DNA of 64,000 bases from Zymoseptoria tritici IPO323 (GCF_000219625.1 NC_018216.1:1-64000); one strand, 5' to 3'; shown: positions 33,018-44,371, numbered from the stretch's first letter. The notes: generated by a model not told the origin, from the sequence alone. Numbers and translations are program-made.

Positions 33018-33540
33018 GATGTTGTTGTTGTTCTCGGTGTTGCTGAAGGAGGAAGTGAAGGTTGTGGTTTGGATGCGGAAGATGACAGCACCACGGCCGA
33101 CCTTATAGGCAGCAAAGAGACGGGATTATCAACCGTCTGTTTATGTCGTGGCGCCTGATTGGACGTAGGCGCAAACGAGGATACGTTTCCTGTATGCCGG
33201 TGGTATGCCACGAAGAACGACACTTCCCAGAGCGAAGCCCAAGCTGAACGTAAGATGAGGTTCAGCCATTCTTTGTCAGCCCAATCCTTCGGTCTAGACT
33301 CCTCGGCCGATCGACATTGTTTCGAATAACCTTCGGCCGACTCGCTCGTCCAATCTGGAGTTTCGGTACATGCATCGTTACGGGGTTCTTGGAAGGCCAT
33401 CAAAAGTCCGGTGTGGCTTGCCACTGATAGCGTAGAGCAGATCGATTGAGGACGTCGACAAAGCTGTACGTACAATAACCTATAACGCTGATCCATCAAA
33501 ACGCCGTCATGTCTTCGTAACTTCTTGCTGCGCGGTCTCA
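33018..33540. other. Intergenic region upstream of the GST-like gene
   Basis: A minus-strand frame of about 200 codons covers it but shows no domain and overlaps the GST start in another frame. I treat it as promoter and leader sequence. Confidence 0.45.
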
Positions 33541-35394
33541 TTACTCATCCCTCTTACACGGCCAATTGTCCTGCACCCAATCTCTCAGCACATCAGTGAG
33601 AGTCTTGCCATCTATCGCGACTTGTGTATCCGACTTCTGGCGTTTCTCGCCCAGGTACTCCAGAGCCAGCAGGACCCAGTCTTCCACGAATGCATTGTAG
33701 ACCAGGTCGACCTTATCCGGCTCGTCTGCGATCGAGACGCCGGCTGTCGAGGTGATATTCGCACCAATGCAGTTCGGCACATCGTAGAACTTGATCGCTT
33801 GATGGATTGTGTCGTCGCCGTCGGTGCCGGCGTCGTCGGTGGTCGTGTAGCCGGGGACCTGGGGGTTCTTGCTATCGCCGCTTCCCCCGAGGACGGTCTG
33901 CCCATTGCTTGGATACATATCCTGTGATTGTGCCTTTGCTGCTTCAGATCGACTCAGAACGCTTGCTGGTACGAAAGGAGGCGAGAGATCCTCAAGTCCA
34001 TTGGTCGCCGATGCTGATAGGTCAGATAGCAAGATTCTGTTCTCGCTGTTCAAAATCCGCAGCACCTGGCTAGCAGCTTTGTACGGAACATCCTTGATGG
34101 TCCGGAAGCCGCTCGTGAATGGCGAGATCAAGAATGTGGAGTCGATCGTGAAAGGCCCCTTGAAGATGTCGAACCGCAGTGCTCCTGTGTTTGTAATGAC
34201 GATCGATGGATTCTTGGTGTTGTTGAATGATCCTGGAATCACCTCCTTCTCGACCAAAGTCAACAAACTGTCGTCGGATGGGTACGGAGCACGACTGATC
34301 CAATAGTCTTGTGGCGCACAGCCAAAAGCGTGGTCCAGTTTGAGCTCTTTCCTGGCCGCAGCAATCGACTTGGAAACATTGCGACCCAGATCCGTATCGA
34401 AAGTGCTTTTGTTCGTCCTGGAATGGCTGTGCAGAGAGTACAGGTTGTTGTCAATGTACATTCTGCGGTATGTCGGTGTCGCATCCGCGGAGATCTCGCT
34501 CTTCTTGCCCGTGCTTAGACCGGAGATTGACATGAAACCCAGCGTCTCCATGTATCGACCGCTCTCAATACCCCACGCCTTCTTGTCGAACTTGCGGTAA
34601 TCTCTGATATGTGTGTGTCCGCCGAAGAACGCAATAGGTGTATCCCAGTTGGCACCACGAATAGCCTTGTAGACTGCATCATACTCTGGGGTCTCTTTCA
34701 CAGGAACATGGCCGGCCACAACGAAGAGATCAACATCCTTGTCCTTGATCGCGTCCTTGAACCACTGCTCTTTGATTGTTTCCTCTACCGGCTGTACGAT
34801 GGTGTTGTTGGCGTTTCCCTTGAAGTTGAAGAGAAATCCGAAGGCCGCGATCCGGATTCCTTGATTCTTGGTCGTGAATTTCCGAAATCGCTGTCCCAGA
34901 GCTACGCGCTCTCCCGTCTTGGGATGGTAGATGTCCAAATTGCTTGCAATGTACGAGTTCTTAAAGTCCGGCACCACCGACTCGTACTCACGGATGCTGG
35001 TGTTCTTCAGATAAAGCTCATGGTTGCCCACCGTCACGATGTCGATGCTCTGCTGCTTCACAATATCCAATGCGTATTTTCCCTTTGGATCGCTCGCATC
35101 GTAGAGGCCGTTACCTTCTACGCGGTCGCCCGTATCGACGAGCAGAAGGTCGCTGCCTTCATCGTCCGCTCGTTTGTGTAGATGGTGCGCGAAGGAGATG
35201 TAGTCGCCCCAGTCGGCCGAGTATTGTGCCTCTTGTAGATGTCCGCCGTGCCAACCGTGTGTGTCTGTGGTGTGTAGGAAGTTGAGCTTGCCCCAGGGTA
35301 GCTCGCGGAGTGGCGCTGCGATCGGTGATGGTGCGGAGGGTTGTTCGGCGATGGCGAGGGAGGAAACGGCCAAGAATAGCGCGAAGAATGTCAT
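33541..35394 (-). CDS. Secreted calcineurin-like phosphoesterase / 5'-nucleotidase family
   Basis: A single exon of 617 aa from the ATG at 35394. The start is chosen because it opens a clear signal peptide (MTFFALFLAVSSLAIA). The metallophosphoesterase motifs are present in order: LHTTDTHGWHGG, VDTGDRVEGNG, VGNHELY, VVAGHVPV and FFGGHTHIRDY. Together they supply the Asp, His and Asn ligands of a two-metal centre. The C-terminal 5'-nucleotidase-type domain contains VITNTGALRFDIFKGPFT and SPFTSGFRTI. Yeast YHR202W is similar in layout. It is probably secreted or vacuolar; the substrate is unknown. The frame extends upstream to 35538 without a better start. Confidence 0.85.
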   Translation of the reverse strand: MTFFALFLAVSSLAIAEQPSAPSPIAAPLRELPWGKLNFLHTTDTHGWHGGHLQEAQYSADWGDYISFAHHLHKRADDEGSDLLLVDTGDRVEGNGLYDASDPKGKYALDIVKQQSIDIVTVGNHELYLKNTSIREYESVVPDFKNSYIASNLDIYHPKTGERVALGQRFRKFTTKNQGIRIAAFGFLFNFKGNANNTIVQPVEETIKEQWFKDAIKDKDVDLFVVAGHVPVKETPEYDAVYKAIRGANWDTPIAFFGGHTHIRDYRKFDKKAWGIESGRYMETLGFMSISGLSTGKKSEISADATPTYRRMYIDNNLYSLHSHSRTNKSTFDTDLGRNVSKSIAAARKELKLDHAFGCAPQDYWISRAPYPSDDSLLTLVEKEVIPGSFNNTKNPSIVITNTGALRFDIFKGPFTIDSTFLISPFTSGFRTIKDVPYKAASQVLRILNSENRILLSDLSASATNGLEDLSPPFVPASVLSRSEAAKAQSQDMYPSNGQTVLGGSGDSKNPQVPGYTTTDDAGTDGDDTIHQAIKFYDVPNCIGANITSTAGVSIADEPDKVDLVYNAFVEDWVLLALEYLGEKRQKSDTQVAIDGKTLTDVLRDWVQDNWPCKRDE

Positions 35395-36200
35395 GATCAG
35401 GTCGTGGTTGAGATGATGGTTCACAGACAGAGAGGGAGCGAGCTGGAAAGCTACCGGGATCGGAGGTGTACCGTACCTGCGTTGTCTCACGTGAATGAAG
35501 CTGGAGCTCCGAAGCTCGAGCTCTCTTCGCGACGTCATGAGGGGAGCTTCAAGTAAATGTCTTGAGTGAACATCTAGTCGACCGGCACAACTTGTCTACC
35601 CCTTCTCATGCATCTATATATGGATGAGGTGTATCGTCAACGCTGTGGATGACCTCGCCGTCACCCAATTGACCTTCCGCCCTACTATTCCGAAGCAAGT
35701 CTTAGGGTTAGGGTTCGGGCATCGCTCGAAGACAAACTGGAACGGTGCAATGCCTTGTCATTGAGCATTCGACGATGCAGTGCTGATCGTGCATGAGTCT
35801 CCTAATGCGCCTCATTCGTTGCCTGATCGAATGGAACCTCATGGCCGCATTGAGCTACATTCAACGACACGTTTTCTGTGGTGGCTCTTGGCGTGGAGCT
35901 TGAGTCCCCCAACCACACCGAGCATGTCCACTTTCGACTCCAAGCATATGAGACGTGCTCGAGGAGAGACTGGCCGCTCACGGTCTCATCTCTGCGGGCA
36001 CTCCAGGCTCCCAAGATAGAAGGTCACCGCTCGATTGGAGCTAGTCAAAGTGACGGAGTTCCAAGGTCTGCGGTAGCCAGAAGATGGCGCCAGTGGCAGA
36101 CAATGTCGCTCGCTACGCGTGACGATAACGTGGCAGCAGCAGTCAGGGAGGGAGACGAGATTCCCACAAGCCTTCTGCTCGATGATCTGATCCGGCGCTT
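35395..36200. other. Intergenic region with a short TTAGGG pair
   Basis: It contains the upstream region of the phosphoesterase gene and the 3' flank of the TTL gene. TTAGGGTTAGGG lies at 35702-35713. Nothing else is recognisable. Confidence 0.5.
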
Positions 36201-37493
36201 TCATCGCCGTCCAAGATCGATGTCCAATGCCTTCACCATATTGTCGGTCGACCCCGGAGATGATACACCACCATTATCGAAGAAAGGCAACACACCTACC
36301 TTGAAGACATCGTGAAACAGATCAGAGATAATGCCCTCAAGTTCCGGACCGGTCTGCGCGAAGTCCGGGAAGGCGTTGACCTCCAGCAGCCAAGCGGTGC
36401 CCTTGCTATCGACCAAGAAGTCCAAGCCAAAGATCTCGAAAGCATTCGGTAGAGGTTGAAAGTGTATGCTCATGCTTCGAGCTGCGGCCTCAAAGATCTC
36501 GCCGGTGACCCTGCAAATCTGCTTAAAGACATCGTCCTTCCAGTCTGCATTATCGAGGCTTGCCACTTCAGCTGGCAACGACCAGAAGGCATGCACGCTG
36601 CCCTCCCTCTCCCCACTCTGAAGACATGTGTTCGTCAAATGACTGGAAAGATTCTCGTTGGGCGATCCAGACCCGGTTGGTCCAGCATACGGCTCTCCCG
36701 CGAATAAAGCCAGCATCGGCTTGTAGACGAATACCTTCAAAGCACCCACAGCCAGGACATATGTCCGGATGTGAAACTTGCGACCAGCAGAAGGGTGAGA
36801 TTCAGGAAGCAGCAAAGGCCGCATGATGTAAGGCTGCGCAACGAAATGTCTGAGTTGCGAGGCCATGACACCTGCGTCGTCGTGCTTCTCTGAGAGATCA
36901 TCGCCCGTTTGAGACGTCGTGTCCTCTTCCTCATCGTCGGAAGCAGGATCCCAGTCTTCGAAGATTTCCGTTAACTCTTCCTCCGAAGAGAACAATCGAA
37001 TACCCTGGCCTCGATCACTCATGCCAGGTTTGAGGATCCACCATTCTTGGGAGGTTTCATCGCCCTCCTCGATCGCCTCATTCCTCGCCCAGCTTTCCTT
37101 CAGCTCGTATGCTTCGACAAGAGCGTCGTCAAGGAACTCTGCGTAGTCGACTTCGAACTCAACGCTTGGCTGGATGTGATCCTTGAGCGGACTGTCGGGA
37201 TGTTTGGACAGCCAGTGTGACGCTGTCGAAGCTAGGTAGTGCTTCCTGATGAGGGCTTTCCTGATGACATAGCTGTTGCAGAGGCTGCTAGAAGGATGGC
37301 TGATGAGGTGGTCGAAGTCGATGCTTTCGTATTGCCGCCATTGGATGAGCTTGTCTGTCTTGTTGGGCAATTCGGAAATATCGTTGATGAGAGTCAGGCG
37401 GTCTGGCAGTAGAGACTTGAAGGCTGCGCGTAGAAGTGGCTGAACATATTTGTCCTCGTAATCTACAATTGCGTATATCATCGAGGTCTCCAT
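36201..37493 (-). CDS. Tubulin-tyrosine-ligase-domain protein (Pby1-like)
   Basis: A single exon of 430 aa. The TTL/ATP-grasp fold is visible as WWILKPGMSDRGQGIRLFSS (nucleotide binding), FVAQPYIMRPLLLP, RKFHIRTYVLAVG, LSSHLTNTCLQ and FEIFGLDFLVDSKGTAWLLE followed by VNAFP (metal-binding D, E and N). An acidic insert (ASDDEEEDTTSQTG) lies between the first two motifs. In yeast, Pby1 of this family associates with processing bodies. Here an ATP-dependent amino-acid ligase activity is inferred from the motifs, and the target is unknown. The ATG at 37493 follows a GTG codon that also keeps the frame open. Confidence 0.82.
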   Translation of the reverse strand: METSMIYAIVDYEDKYVQPLLRAAFKSLLPDRLTLINDISELPNKTDKLIQWRQYESIDFDHLISHPSSSLCNSYVIRKALIRKHYLASTASHWLSKHPDSPLKDHIQPSVEFEVDYAEFLDDALVEAYELKESWARNEAIEEGDETSQEWWILKPGMSDRGQGIRLFSSEEELTEIFEDWDPASDDEEEDTTSQTGDDLSEKHDDAGVMASQLRHFVAQPYIMRPLLLPESHPSAGRKFHIRTYVLAVGALKVFVYKPMLALFAGEPYAGPTGSGSPNENLSSHLTNTCLQSGEREGSVHAFWSLPAEVASLDNADWKDDVFKQICRVTGEIFEAAARSMSIHFQPLPNAFEIFGLDFLVDSKGTAWLLEVNAFPDFAQTGPELEGIISDLFHDVFKVGVLPFFDNGGVSSPGSTDNMVKALDIDLGRR

Positions 37494-38454
37494 CACGGAG
37501 GAGGGAGATGTAGCTGCGTGCTCATTGGTCGATCGGTGGCCACGAGTCTTTGAAAGTGCGAGACAGATGCCGGCGCTGCTGCTCTCCTATGAAAGGTCCG
37601 CTTTCCGGTGGCTCGCGGAGATCTGGATATGGCTGACTCCGGACTGGTCCTCAAAGCTCCCGCGGTTGATCTACGATATTGTGCCTCTTGAAAGTGAGAC
37701 GGTGTCGGAAAAGAAAACGACATCCCGGCTCATCTTTGCTCTAGCGCAAGATCTGCACGGCCTACACCATCGGCCCGAAGCGTGATCGACCGGGTGAGTG
37801 AAGACCTCTTCCACAGGCATTTGTACTTGTCCACCTTTGATCGACACCTCCTGCATGACAGCAGTGGATCACCAGAGTCCATATCGTATCCTCTACTGAC
37901 AAGACGAGACTCCACGCGACGGAGTGATCTCACAAGAGGTCGTATGGCTTCCAAGAGCGTGGAACGTCAAAAGGAGATATTTCTTCCCGCAGCGATACGT
38001 TTGACACAAGCAGATTGCTCACCATCGATACTGCCCGCCATTACTTGATTCTATGAAGTCCACAATCTCGTTCATGGTCCTGGTCCCCACAGAACATAGT
38101 CAATACCAGAGTTGCGTCGTCAATCCGGCTCTTCGTGGCTGATGCCAGTCAGACGGATACTGTTTCGCGGCTAATGGTACCAGGTACCGACTCACTCGAC
38201 ATGACATGATCCAGTACTTGCATGTCCACTCACGCCGGATGCAAGACCGATTGCCGAACATTCGGATTGCCGAGCGGCTTCCCGAACATACACGGCTTCC
38301 CACCTTCCCGGCACAGCACACGCGTCCATAGCAACACTGTTTTCGGACATCCCAAGCAGCATTCCGCTCGCTCGATGTCCATCGTAGCCTATCACTCAGT
38401 ACACTCATATCAGTCTTTACAGTATCTCCCTACGACATCATTCATCTCCGCGGC
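37494..38454. other. Divergent intergenic region, no gene seen
   Basis: The 960 bp between two divergent starts include a plus-strand frame of 86 codons at 37525-37785, without domain or conserved context. They probably hold both promoters. Confidence 0.45.
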
Positions 38455-39794
38455 ATGGCCTCGAGCCCACCTATGAAGGAGATTCGTCCAATCCCATTTC
38501 TTCACCCGACACAAGCAATCTATAGCGGTCTTCCTCAAGCGTATCCCTCACCCCGGAAAGATACTGGAGCACCGAGCATCGACGACGTTGTTGCTAGCGA
38601 ATCAGCGTTCACGTGTCCCGCCGACAAGAAACCGCTGCCCGGACATGTGCAGTACAAATGGACCAGCCGAGATAATCGCAAGGGAAGGTGAGTTTAATCT
38701 CGCAACAACAGAGCTGAATCTCAGACTGACTCGAACGATCTAGACACACCCTCGTCGTGCCACGAGCCTCTCCCCACAACGTCGCAACCCCACCACCGAC
38801 AACGACATTCAAAGCCACGCTTCACGGCCTCTGGCGAATGCTGACCTACTACCCCTACTGGGACATCTCCTACCTAGTCGCCGTTTTCTTCACACTCGGG
38901 AGTCTCGTTTGGGTCTTGAACTCCTTCTTTGTATTCCTCCCTCTGGCAAATCCTCGCAGCAATTTTCCTGGCGAGGTTCTCTACGGCGGTGGCATCACGG
39001 CCTTCATCGGAGTCATCATTTTCGAGATTGGAGGCGCCCTGGCAGTTTTGGAGGCTGTCAACGAGAATCGAGAACGTTGCTTCGGCTGGGCGGTCGCGAG
39101 GCTGTACGCAGGGCGGAAGAGTGTCGACGGCGAGAACGATGACGACGACGACGCTGTGAAGATCTTGCCTGTGGGAAATGACTGCTCCCATGATCAGGAA
39201 AGTCCCCCAGTGACGCCTTATGAGCTCCAACTCCAACCCCCGATGAAGCTCCTCGATCCAAAACCAATGCACACCTATTCCTGGCACCCAGTCATCCCGT
39301 CCCGGCGACGCCGAAAGCGCTGGGTCTGGTGGCCCTCTCCCGAAGCTCTCAGAATGCACCATTCCCGCTCCATTGGTTTCCTCGCCAGCCTGATCCTCTT
39401 CGTCTCCGCCACCATCTTCTTCATCTCCGGCTTCACCTCTCTACCCGGCATAATCAACACCATGAACCGCACCCAAACATGCATACTCTATTGGGTACCG
39501 CAACTCATTGGTGGCGTGGGCTTCGTCGTCTCAGGATGGATGTTCATGATCGAGACACAGCAGCATTGGTGGAAGCCTGCTGTCGATGTCCTCGGGTGGC
39601 ACGTTGGATTTTGGAACTTCGTGGGAGGAATCGGGTTCTTGCTGTGTCCTTGTTTTGGGTTTGATAGTCAACCTTGGGCGCAGTATCAGGCTTGTTTGGC
39701 GACGCTCTGGGGGAGTTGGGCGTTTTTGATTGGGAGTGTGGTGCAGTGGTATGAATGTTTGGAGAAGAATCCGGTGGTGGTGGCGAGGAGGTGA
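38455..39794 (+). CDS. Conserved multi-pass integral membrane protein
   Basis: Exons are 38455-38687 and 38744-39794. The intron has donor GTGAGT and acceptor TAG, and the spliced frame is 427 aa. A polar N-terminus of about 100 aa is followed by hydrophobic segments around ISYLVAVFFTLGSLVWVLNS, GGGITAFIGVIIFEIGGALA, IGFLASLILFVSATIFFISG, LIGGVGFVVSGWMFMI and WNFVGGIGFLLCPCFG. An acidic loop (ENDDDDDAVK) lies between spans 2 and 3. It resembles an uncharacterised family of integral membrane proteins found across Pezizomycotina. No transport or catalytic signature is visible. Confidence 0.78.
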
Positions 39795-40251
39795 GGGGGA
39801 GACTGGAGAGAACGGCATCGCGATACATCCTAGTCTTACGATGACTTGCAATCGAGTCTACTGAGCAATCCTGTCGTCTATAGCATGAACATGAACATGT
39901 CGATCTGAGTGCTGCTCTAGAAGTCTTCAAAGTTGAGCATCAATATTTGATGGACAAAAGATTGAGTTTGACACATGAAAGCCAAGCGTCCCCGCCACTT
40001 CCATCATCAGCCACAGTTTAAGGTACCGATGCGCTCATCCGCGCTCACGTCTACAGACAGAGAGGCAAAGTGCAGAAAGGTGGAGAGCTACGTGAAGCAC
40101 AAAACAAGGCAATCACGAAGCTATGAGGTAAGACAACGTAAGACAACGACCTTTCAGCCACTCTGTCTCTTTCCTTCTCCATCAACAACGTCTTCGTCTC
40201 TCTCCATCATCAACAACACCACCTAAATCAACACACCGCATCCACCTCATC
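39795..40251. promoter_or_regulatory. Upstream region of the mitochondrial helical protein gene
   Basis: The last 100 bp carry a strong C/T-rich stretch (CTCTGTCTCTTTCCTTCTCC) immediately before the leader and the ATG at 40252, a common fungal promoter feature. No other gene is seen. Confidence 0.4.
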
Positions 40252-41545
40252 ATGATCTCAAGAACCACCACACGTGCCTTCAGAGCTGCGCAGCTTCAAG
40301 GCAGAGTCAGCCAGAATGTCACCAAACGCGCCGCTCGCCGCACATACGCGACCGAGACCACCACGACCAATGCCAATGCCGGCGGACTCGGACCTGGCTT
40401 CGTCGGCGGTCTGATGGGAGCCGGAGCTGTCCTCGTCGGTGGATACACCTGGTACCACTTTTCAGGAGTTAAGACCGCCGTTCAGACCGCCAAAGCTGCA
40501 AAGGGCTACGTCGACTATGGCAGCGAGCAATTGAAGGCTCAGCTGGCCGCTGCTACCCCAAACTCCGCCGACGATGTCATCAGCAAGCTCAAGGAGATCA
40601 GCATGCAGTACGCCGGATGGGTGCCCGGTGGTAAGGCATTCGTCGACAAGTCGTTCAAGGACCTCGAGGCGATTCAAGAGAAGCACGGCGATGAGGTCAA
40701 CAAGATTGTCAAGGCCACATACGAGGAGCTGAAGGAGGTCTCGCAGAAGAAGGGCACTAGCATGGAGACCGCGAATGATGTGTGGACCATTCTGTCTCGT
40801 CGCTTCGCAGAGTTGGGTTCATTGGCGGGTGATGCTGCACAACAAATCATTGACAACCATCCTGAGGTCAAGAAGAGAGTTGGTGGCTCCATCGACCAGC
40901 TGAAGGATCTTGGTGACCGCTACGGCCCAGAGGCGAAGCAGAAGGTCGACGAGACTTTCAGCGAGGTTTCCAGCATCGCCAAGAACGGCTTCTCTGCCGA
41001 CACAGCCGACAAGATTAGGAAGTTGGTGCAGGAGAAGGTCGAGGAAATCAAGAAGATGGGCGAGGAGACCTGGAACAAGGCGCTCGAGGAGCAGATCAAG
41101 CCTGCGTTGGAGAAGAACCCACAGGTGAAGAAGCTTGTTGAGGAGAACATGGACACCCTGAAGAATGGCAACATCTCCGAGGCGGTGCAGAAGGTGACCA
41201 AGGCTGTGTCTAGTGGAGATACTTCAGAGCTCGAATCGTGGGTGAAGGAGTGAGTCGAAAACACCCCACCAAACACCCACAGGCAGAATTGACAAGTTTC
41301 CCAGCTCCGCCAACAAGGCTCAGAACTTCTCCAGTAGCACCATGACAAAGTGGCTCAGCATGATCCCCGGCGGTTCGGAAATCATGCCTCAGCTCCAGAA
41401 GCTGCGCGCAATCGCCGAGGCTAAGGGACCACAGGCCGAGCAGTTGACCAAGGACACCATTGCCGATTTGAAGAAGGTGCTAGAGAGCCGCAGCAAGCAG
41501 GCTGAGAGCTTGGCGCAGGAGGCGAAGAACCAGGCGGAGAAGTAG
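40252..41545 (+). CDS. Mitochondrial helix-repeat membrane protein, function unknown
   Basis: Exons are 40252-41249 and 41305-41545. The intron 41250-41304 has donor GTGAGT and acceptor CAG, and the spliced frame is 412 aa. The N-terminus is a strong presequence: rich in Arg, Ser and Thr, no acidic residue, and RRTYAT at the likely cleavage site. A Gly-rich membrane span (LGPGFVGGLMGAGAVLVGGY) is followed by about 330 residues of charged amphipathic helix with Lys/Glu/Ala periodicity, reminiscent of apolipoprotein or LEA-type repeats. It is probably an inner-membrane protein with a helical domain in the intermembrane space or matrix. Codon use is the most biased in the window, suggesting high expression. 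Confidence 0.78.
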
Positions 41546-41767
41546 ACAAATTCGACATCGACAGGTGGATACGAACAGTGTATGAGTGGTTTGAGGTGTG
41601 TCACCAGCGAACGAGCGAGCGATGAAGCATTGCAAAGGCGATCAAGGCGTTTGAGCAATTGTATATATACCTGAGAACGAAAGAAGATCCTACTAAGGCA
41701 TACACCAACACTCACAGCTCGCTCATCGACGACCAGAGTAGCACGGGATTGGCGGAGTGGGCACACC

Positions 41768-42847
41768 CTACGCTCTCATTTGATCCCTTTGCAGCTCAGA
41801 CATGCGCCGACTCTGAGCTTGCCGTTCATGCTCCTTCCTCAACCTCTTCATCTCCCGCATTTCGTACTCCCCATCCATCAAAGCTCCTGGGCTCAGCCAA
41901 CTGTAATTATTACGCGCTTGGCATTCTTGGTGGCGGCGGTAAACTTCCATCATTTCCTTCGCAGTACGTGGTCTGGGGCTGATTTGCTGAGCAGGAGCCG
42001 ATTCCTCCTCACTCGCAATATCTTCCTCATCTTGTTCCTCGTCCTCGTCCTCGTCCTCGTCCTCATCATCGGCATCATCCGCACCGCCCTCATCATCGGC
42101 ATCGCCGTCCTCACCCCCACGTATATCCCTCCCTTTGGAGTTGTTACACTCCGATCCCGCCATGAGACGAGTACATCTAGCCTCAATGGTAGCCGATCTC
42201 TCCCGACGCAACCCTCTGCTCGGACTCCGGGCGGCGGCTATGTGTTCGGCGTAGGAAATCTGCTGTCGACGGAGCTGAGCGCGGACTTTGTCTTCTTCTC
42301 TCGTCTGGGTGCGACCGCGTGGGAAGTCTTCGGTTGGAGGAGGCTGGTTGGTGAGGGTGTCTGGGTGAGCATGGAGGGGCGAGACGCTCTGCTTGTGCTG
42401 GCCAGGATCGAGATTCTGCGGACGACAAACAGGCCCGTGGTCTTCGGTCGACATTCTCGAATTGCCCTCGCCATACGCAGGCCCGCGAGCAGTCATCACA
42501 ACGCCAAGACGGTCTTTGGCTTCTTGCGGCGTGCCGTGAACGAAGTCGTAGTCTCGGAAGCCTCTTGGGTAGTACTCCTCCTGTGGTGGTGGCTTCGGCC
42601 TATTCATCATCTCGTTGTACTCCTCCCGTTCGCTTGGTGTGAGGGAGTCATCGCTTGCGTCGCCATCGTCTTCAAAGTCGATGTAGGGTCGTGCGAGGGA
42701 GGCGATGCTCGTTGGTGTGGTCCTTGGTATCTTGTGGGAAGCGTCCGGAGCTTCTGGCGAGGCTTTACGCTTGAGAGCGTTGGCGGCAGTGACTGTGCTG
42801 TCGTTGCGCTTGCTGAGGTAAGCGTATACGTCGGCGTGGGGAGCCAT
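41768..42847 (-). CDS. Acidic low-complexity protein, function unknown
   Basis: A single frame of 359 aa from the ATG at 42847. It contains a KRKASPEAPDASHKIPR basic patch, a central Asp/Glu run (DDADDEDEDEDEDEEQDEED) and a C-terminal charged helix (MKRLRKEHERQAQSRR). The mix of basic clusters and acidic tracts suggests a nuclear protein. No catalytic domain is recognisable. A long antisense frame (41780-42892) exists only because Glu/Asp codons read as Leu/Ile/Val on the other strand. Confidence 0.6.
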   Translation of the reverse strand: MAPHADVYAYLSKRNDSTVTAANALKRKASPEAPDASHKIPRTTPTSIASLARPYIDFEDDGDASDDSLTPSEREEYNEMMNRPKPPPQEEYYPRGFRDYDFVHGTPQEAKDRLGVVMTARGPAYGEGNSRMSTEDHGPVCRPQNLDPGQHKQSVSPLHAHPDTLTNQPPPTEDFPRGRTQTREEDKVRAQLRRQQISYAEHIAAARSPSRGLRRERSATIEARCTRLMAGSECNNSKGRDIRGGEDGDADDEGGADDADDEDEDEDEDEEQDEEDIASEEESAPAQQISPRPRTAKEMMEVYRRHQECQARNNYSWLSPGALMDGEYEMREMKRLRKEHERQAQSRRMSELQRDQMRA

Positions 42848-43364
42848 GTTCTCTGTATTGCTGCGTTGGGGGGCAGTAGAGTGGGAAGATAGAAGGAGAG
42901 AGGGAGAGGAAGAAGGAGAGAGCACAAGTGCGGGATGCGAAAATAATCCTCCGTGCATGGACAGTGCGCTCTTGGCCGGTGTTGTACCTGGAAGAGCATC
43001 TCAATATAGCTGCAGCTCGTCAGAAGTTGCCTGTCATGTGTGTTGTCCGCATGGTATGAGTGACGTTGTTTGAGGCTCTGAAGCTCGAAAGTCTGGGTGA
43101 TCCACAGAGATATGGATTTCCTAATTGGGAAGTCATATGAACTCGACTTTGGACCGCCTCGTGATTGGTCCGATCGATGCTGTCGATGCGAGCAAGATGC
43201 TGCCGGATATGGAGTCGCATTAGCAGAAAGTTGAGACTCGTGTTCAAATTCAAGATGTCTTTGGAGGCAACTCACTCGTCCATTTCACCAAAACGCCTCG
43301 CTAAAGTCACACTTCCAACTCCAAAAAGCAGACCCAAGCGGCTTGCATCCTCTTCGCGTCCCAT
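42848..43364. other. Intergenic region, no gene seen
   Basis: This is the upstream flank of the acidic protein gene. It has A/G-rich tracts near 42885-42920 (C/T-rich on the coding strand) and no conserved frame. Confidence 0.45.
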
Positions 43365-44371
43365 TCAACCCCTCCTCGCCCTCTCCCTCCTCTCATCCAC
43401 CTCCGCAAACTCCCTCACCAACGCCCCAAAATCCACATCCCACCCCTCCCCGTCATCGTCACCATCATCCAAACTCGGATCATAGATCTCTCCCTCCCAC
43501 CCATTCGCCCTCGCAAGATTCCAGTCACTGACCATGAATCCCTCCACGGCTCCTCCACTTACAGCCAGCACCGGTCCACCACCTCCACTCTTCGCCAAAC
43601 CGGGTAGTGTCGCAACAGCGGCGACATTTTGCGGTTGAAGAGTAGACTTGAAGACGGGTTTCTTCTTGACCGGGCCGGAAGTGGAGGAAGTATTGGTAGA
43701 GGAGGCTGAGAGGGGAATGGAGACGGATTTGAGACCTCCGGAGGCGTTGGAGCGGGACTCGGCGAGACGTTGTTTGGCGGCTGCGTTGGGGTCTTTGGTC
43801 ATGGCACGCATTTCTTTGAGGCGCTGTGAGGTCCGTCAGTTTCGATAACAAGATTGATGCTTGTGGCAAGGATTTCTGGCTTCGGTAGACTTGGGTGCGC
43901 TGTTCGTACCTTTCGATGTTGATGATCATAACTCCCCTCATGAGCTTCAAAGTCTGTGGAGCGGGCATAGCCTTTTTGGCAGAGGTCGCCTGTGGCATCT
44001 CATCAGTCCCGCCTTTCACAATCAACACATGGACATTCAAACTCACAGAAGAAAGCCCGTCTCGCATCTCTCGCGCTGTCGGTCTGAGGCTGCGGAAGGG
44101 TGGAAGCAGATGGTGGTGGTCCGCCGCGGTTCTTTAGAGTAACGAAGTCTCAGGTTAGCAGGAGTTCTGGTAGAGCAGCGTTCGCGACTGGAGTGGGGAT
44201 TGAGGACGATGCAGCAGTGAGTCGCGAAAAGGTGGAAGATGGAGGTCGTGGACGAAGTGCGGCGTCTTCGAGATGTTCTTCCATTCTGCCATTCTTCCCT
44301 CTCGCGATCGTGTCCGCTTGCCGACTGCATTGCACCGTCTCATGGGAAATGAATCGACGTACAAATGCCAT
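43365..44371 (-). CDS. C2H2 zinc-finger protein, GPATCH8/ZNF804-like finger
   Basis: Three exons are firm: 44047-44148, 43910-43989 and 43365-43823, with introns GTGAGT..CACAG and GTACGA..CACAG. Splicing builds FFCDLCQKGYARSTDFEAHE followed by GSYDHQHRKRLKEMRAM, a C-x2-C-x12-H-x5-H finger of the type found in GPATCH8-like nuclear proteins. The C-terminal part contains KKKPVFKSTLQPQNVAAV and a GWEGEIYDPSLDDGDDD tail. The first exon, between about 44149 and 44371, is unresolved. ATG candidates in two frames (MAFVRRF at 44371 and MAEWKNISKTPHF) each need a weak donor to reach ACTTCG at 44148. I infer a nuclear nucleic-acid-binding role. Confidence 0.62.

Noticed and set aside
32915..33541. 208-aa minus-strand frame upstream of the GST-like gene
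   Set aside because: It overlaps the GST start in another frame and has no recognisable motif.
41780..42892. Plus-strand 370-aa frame rich in Leu and Val
   Set aside because: It is the complement of Asp/Glu-rich codons of the acidic protein gene; no real membrane protein pattern.
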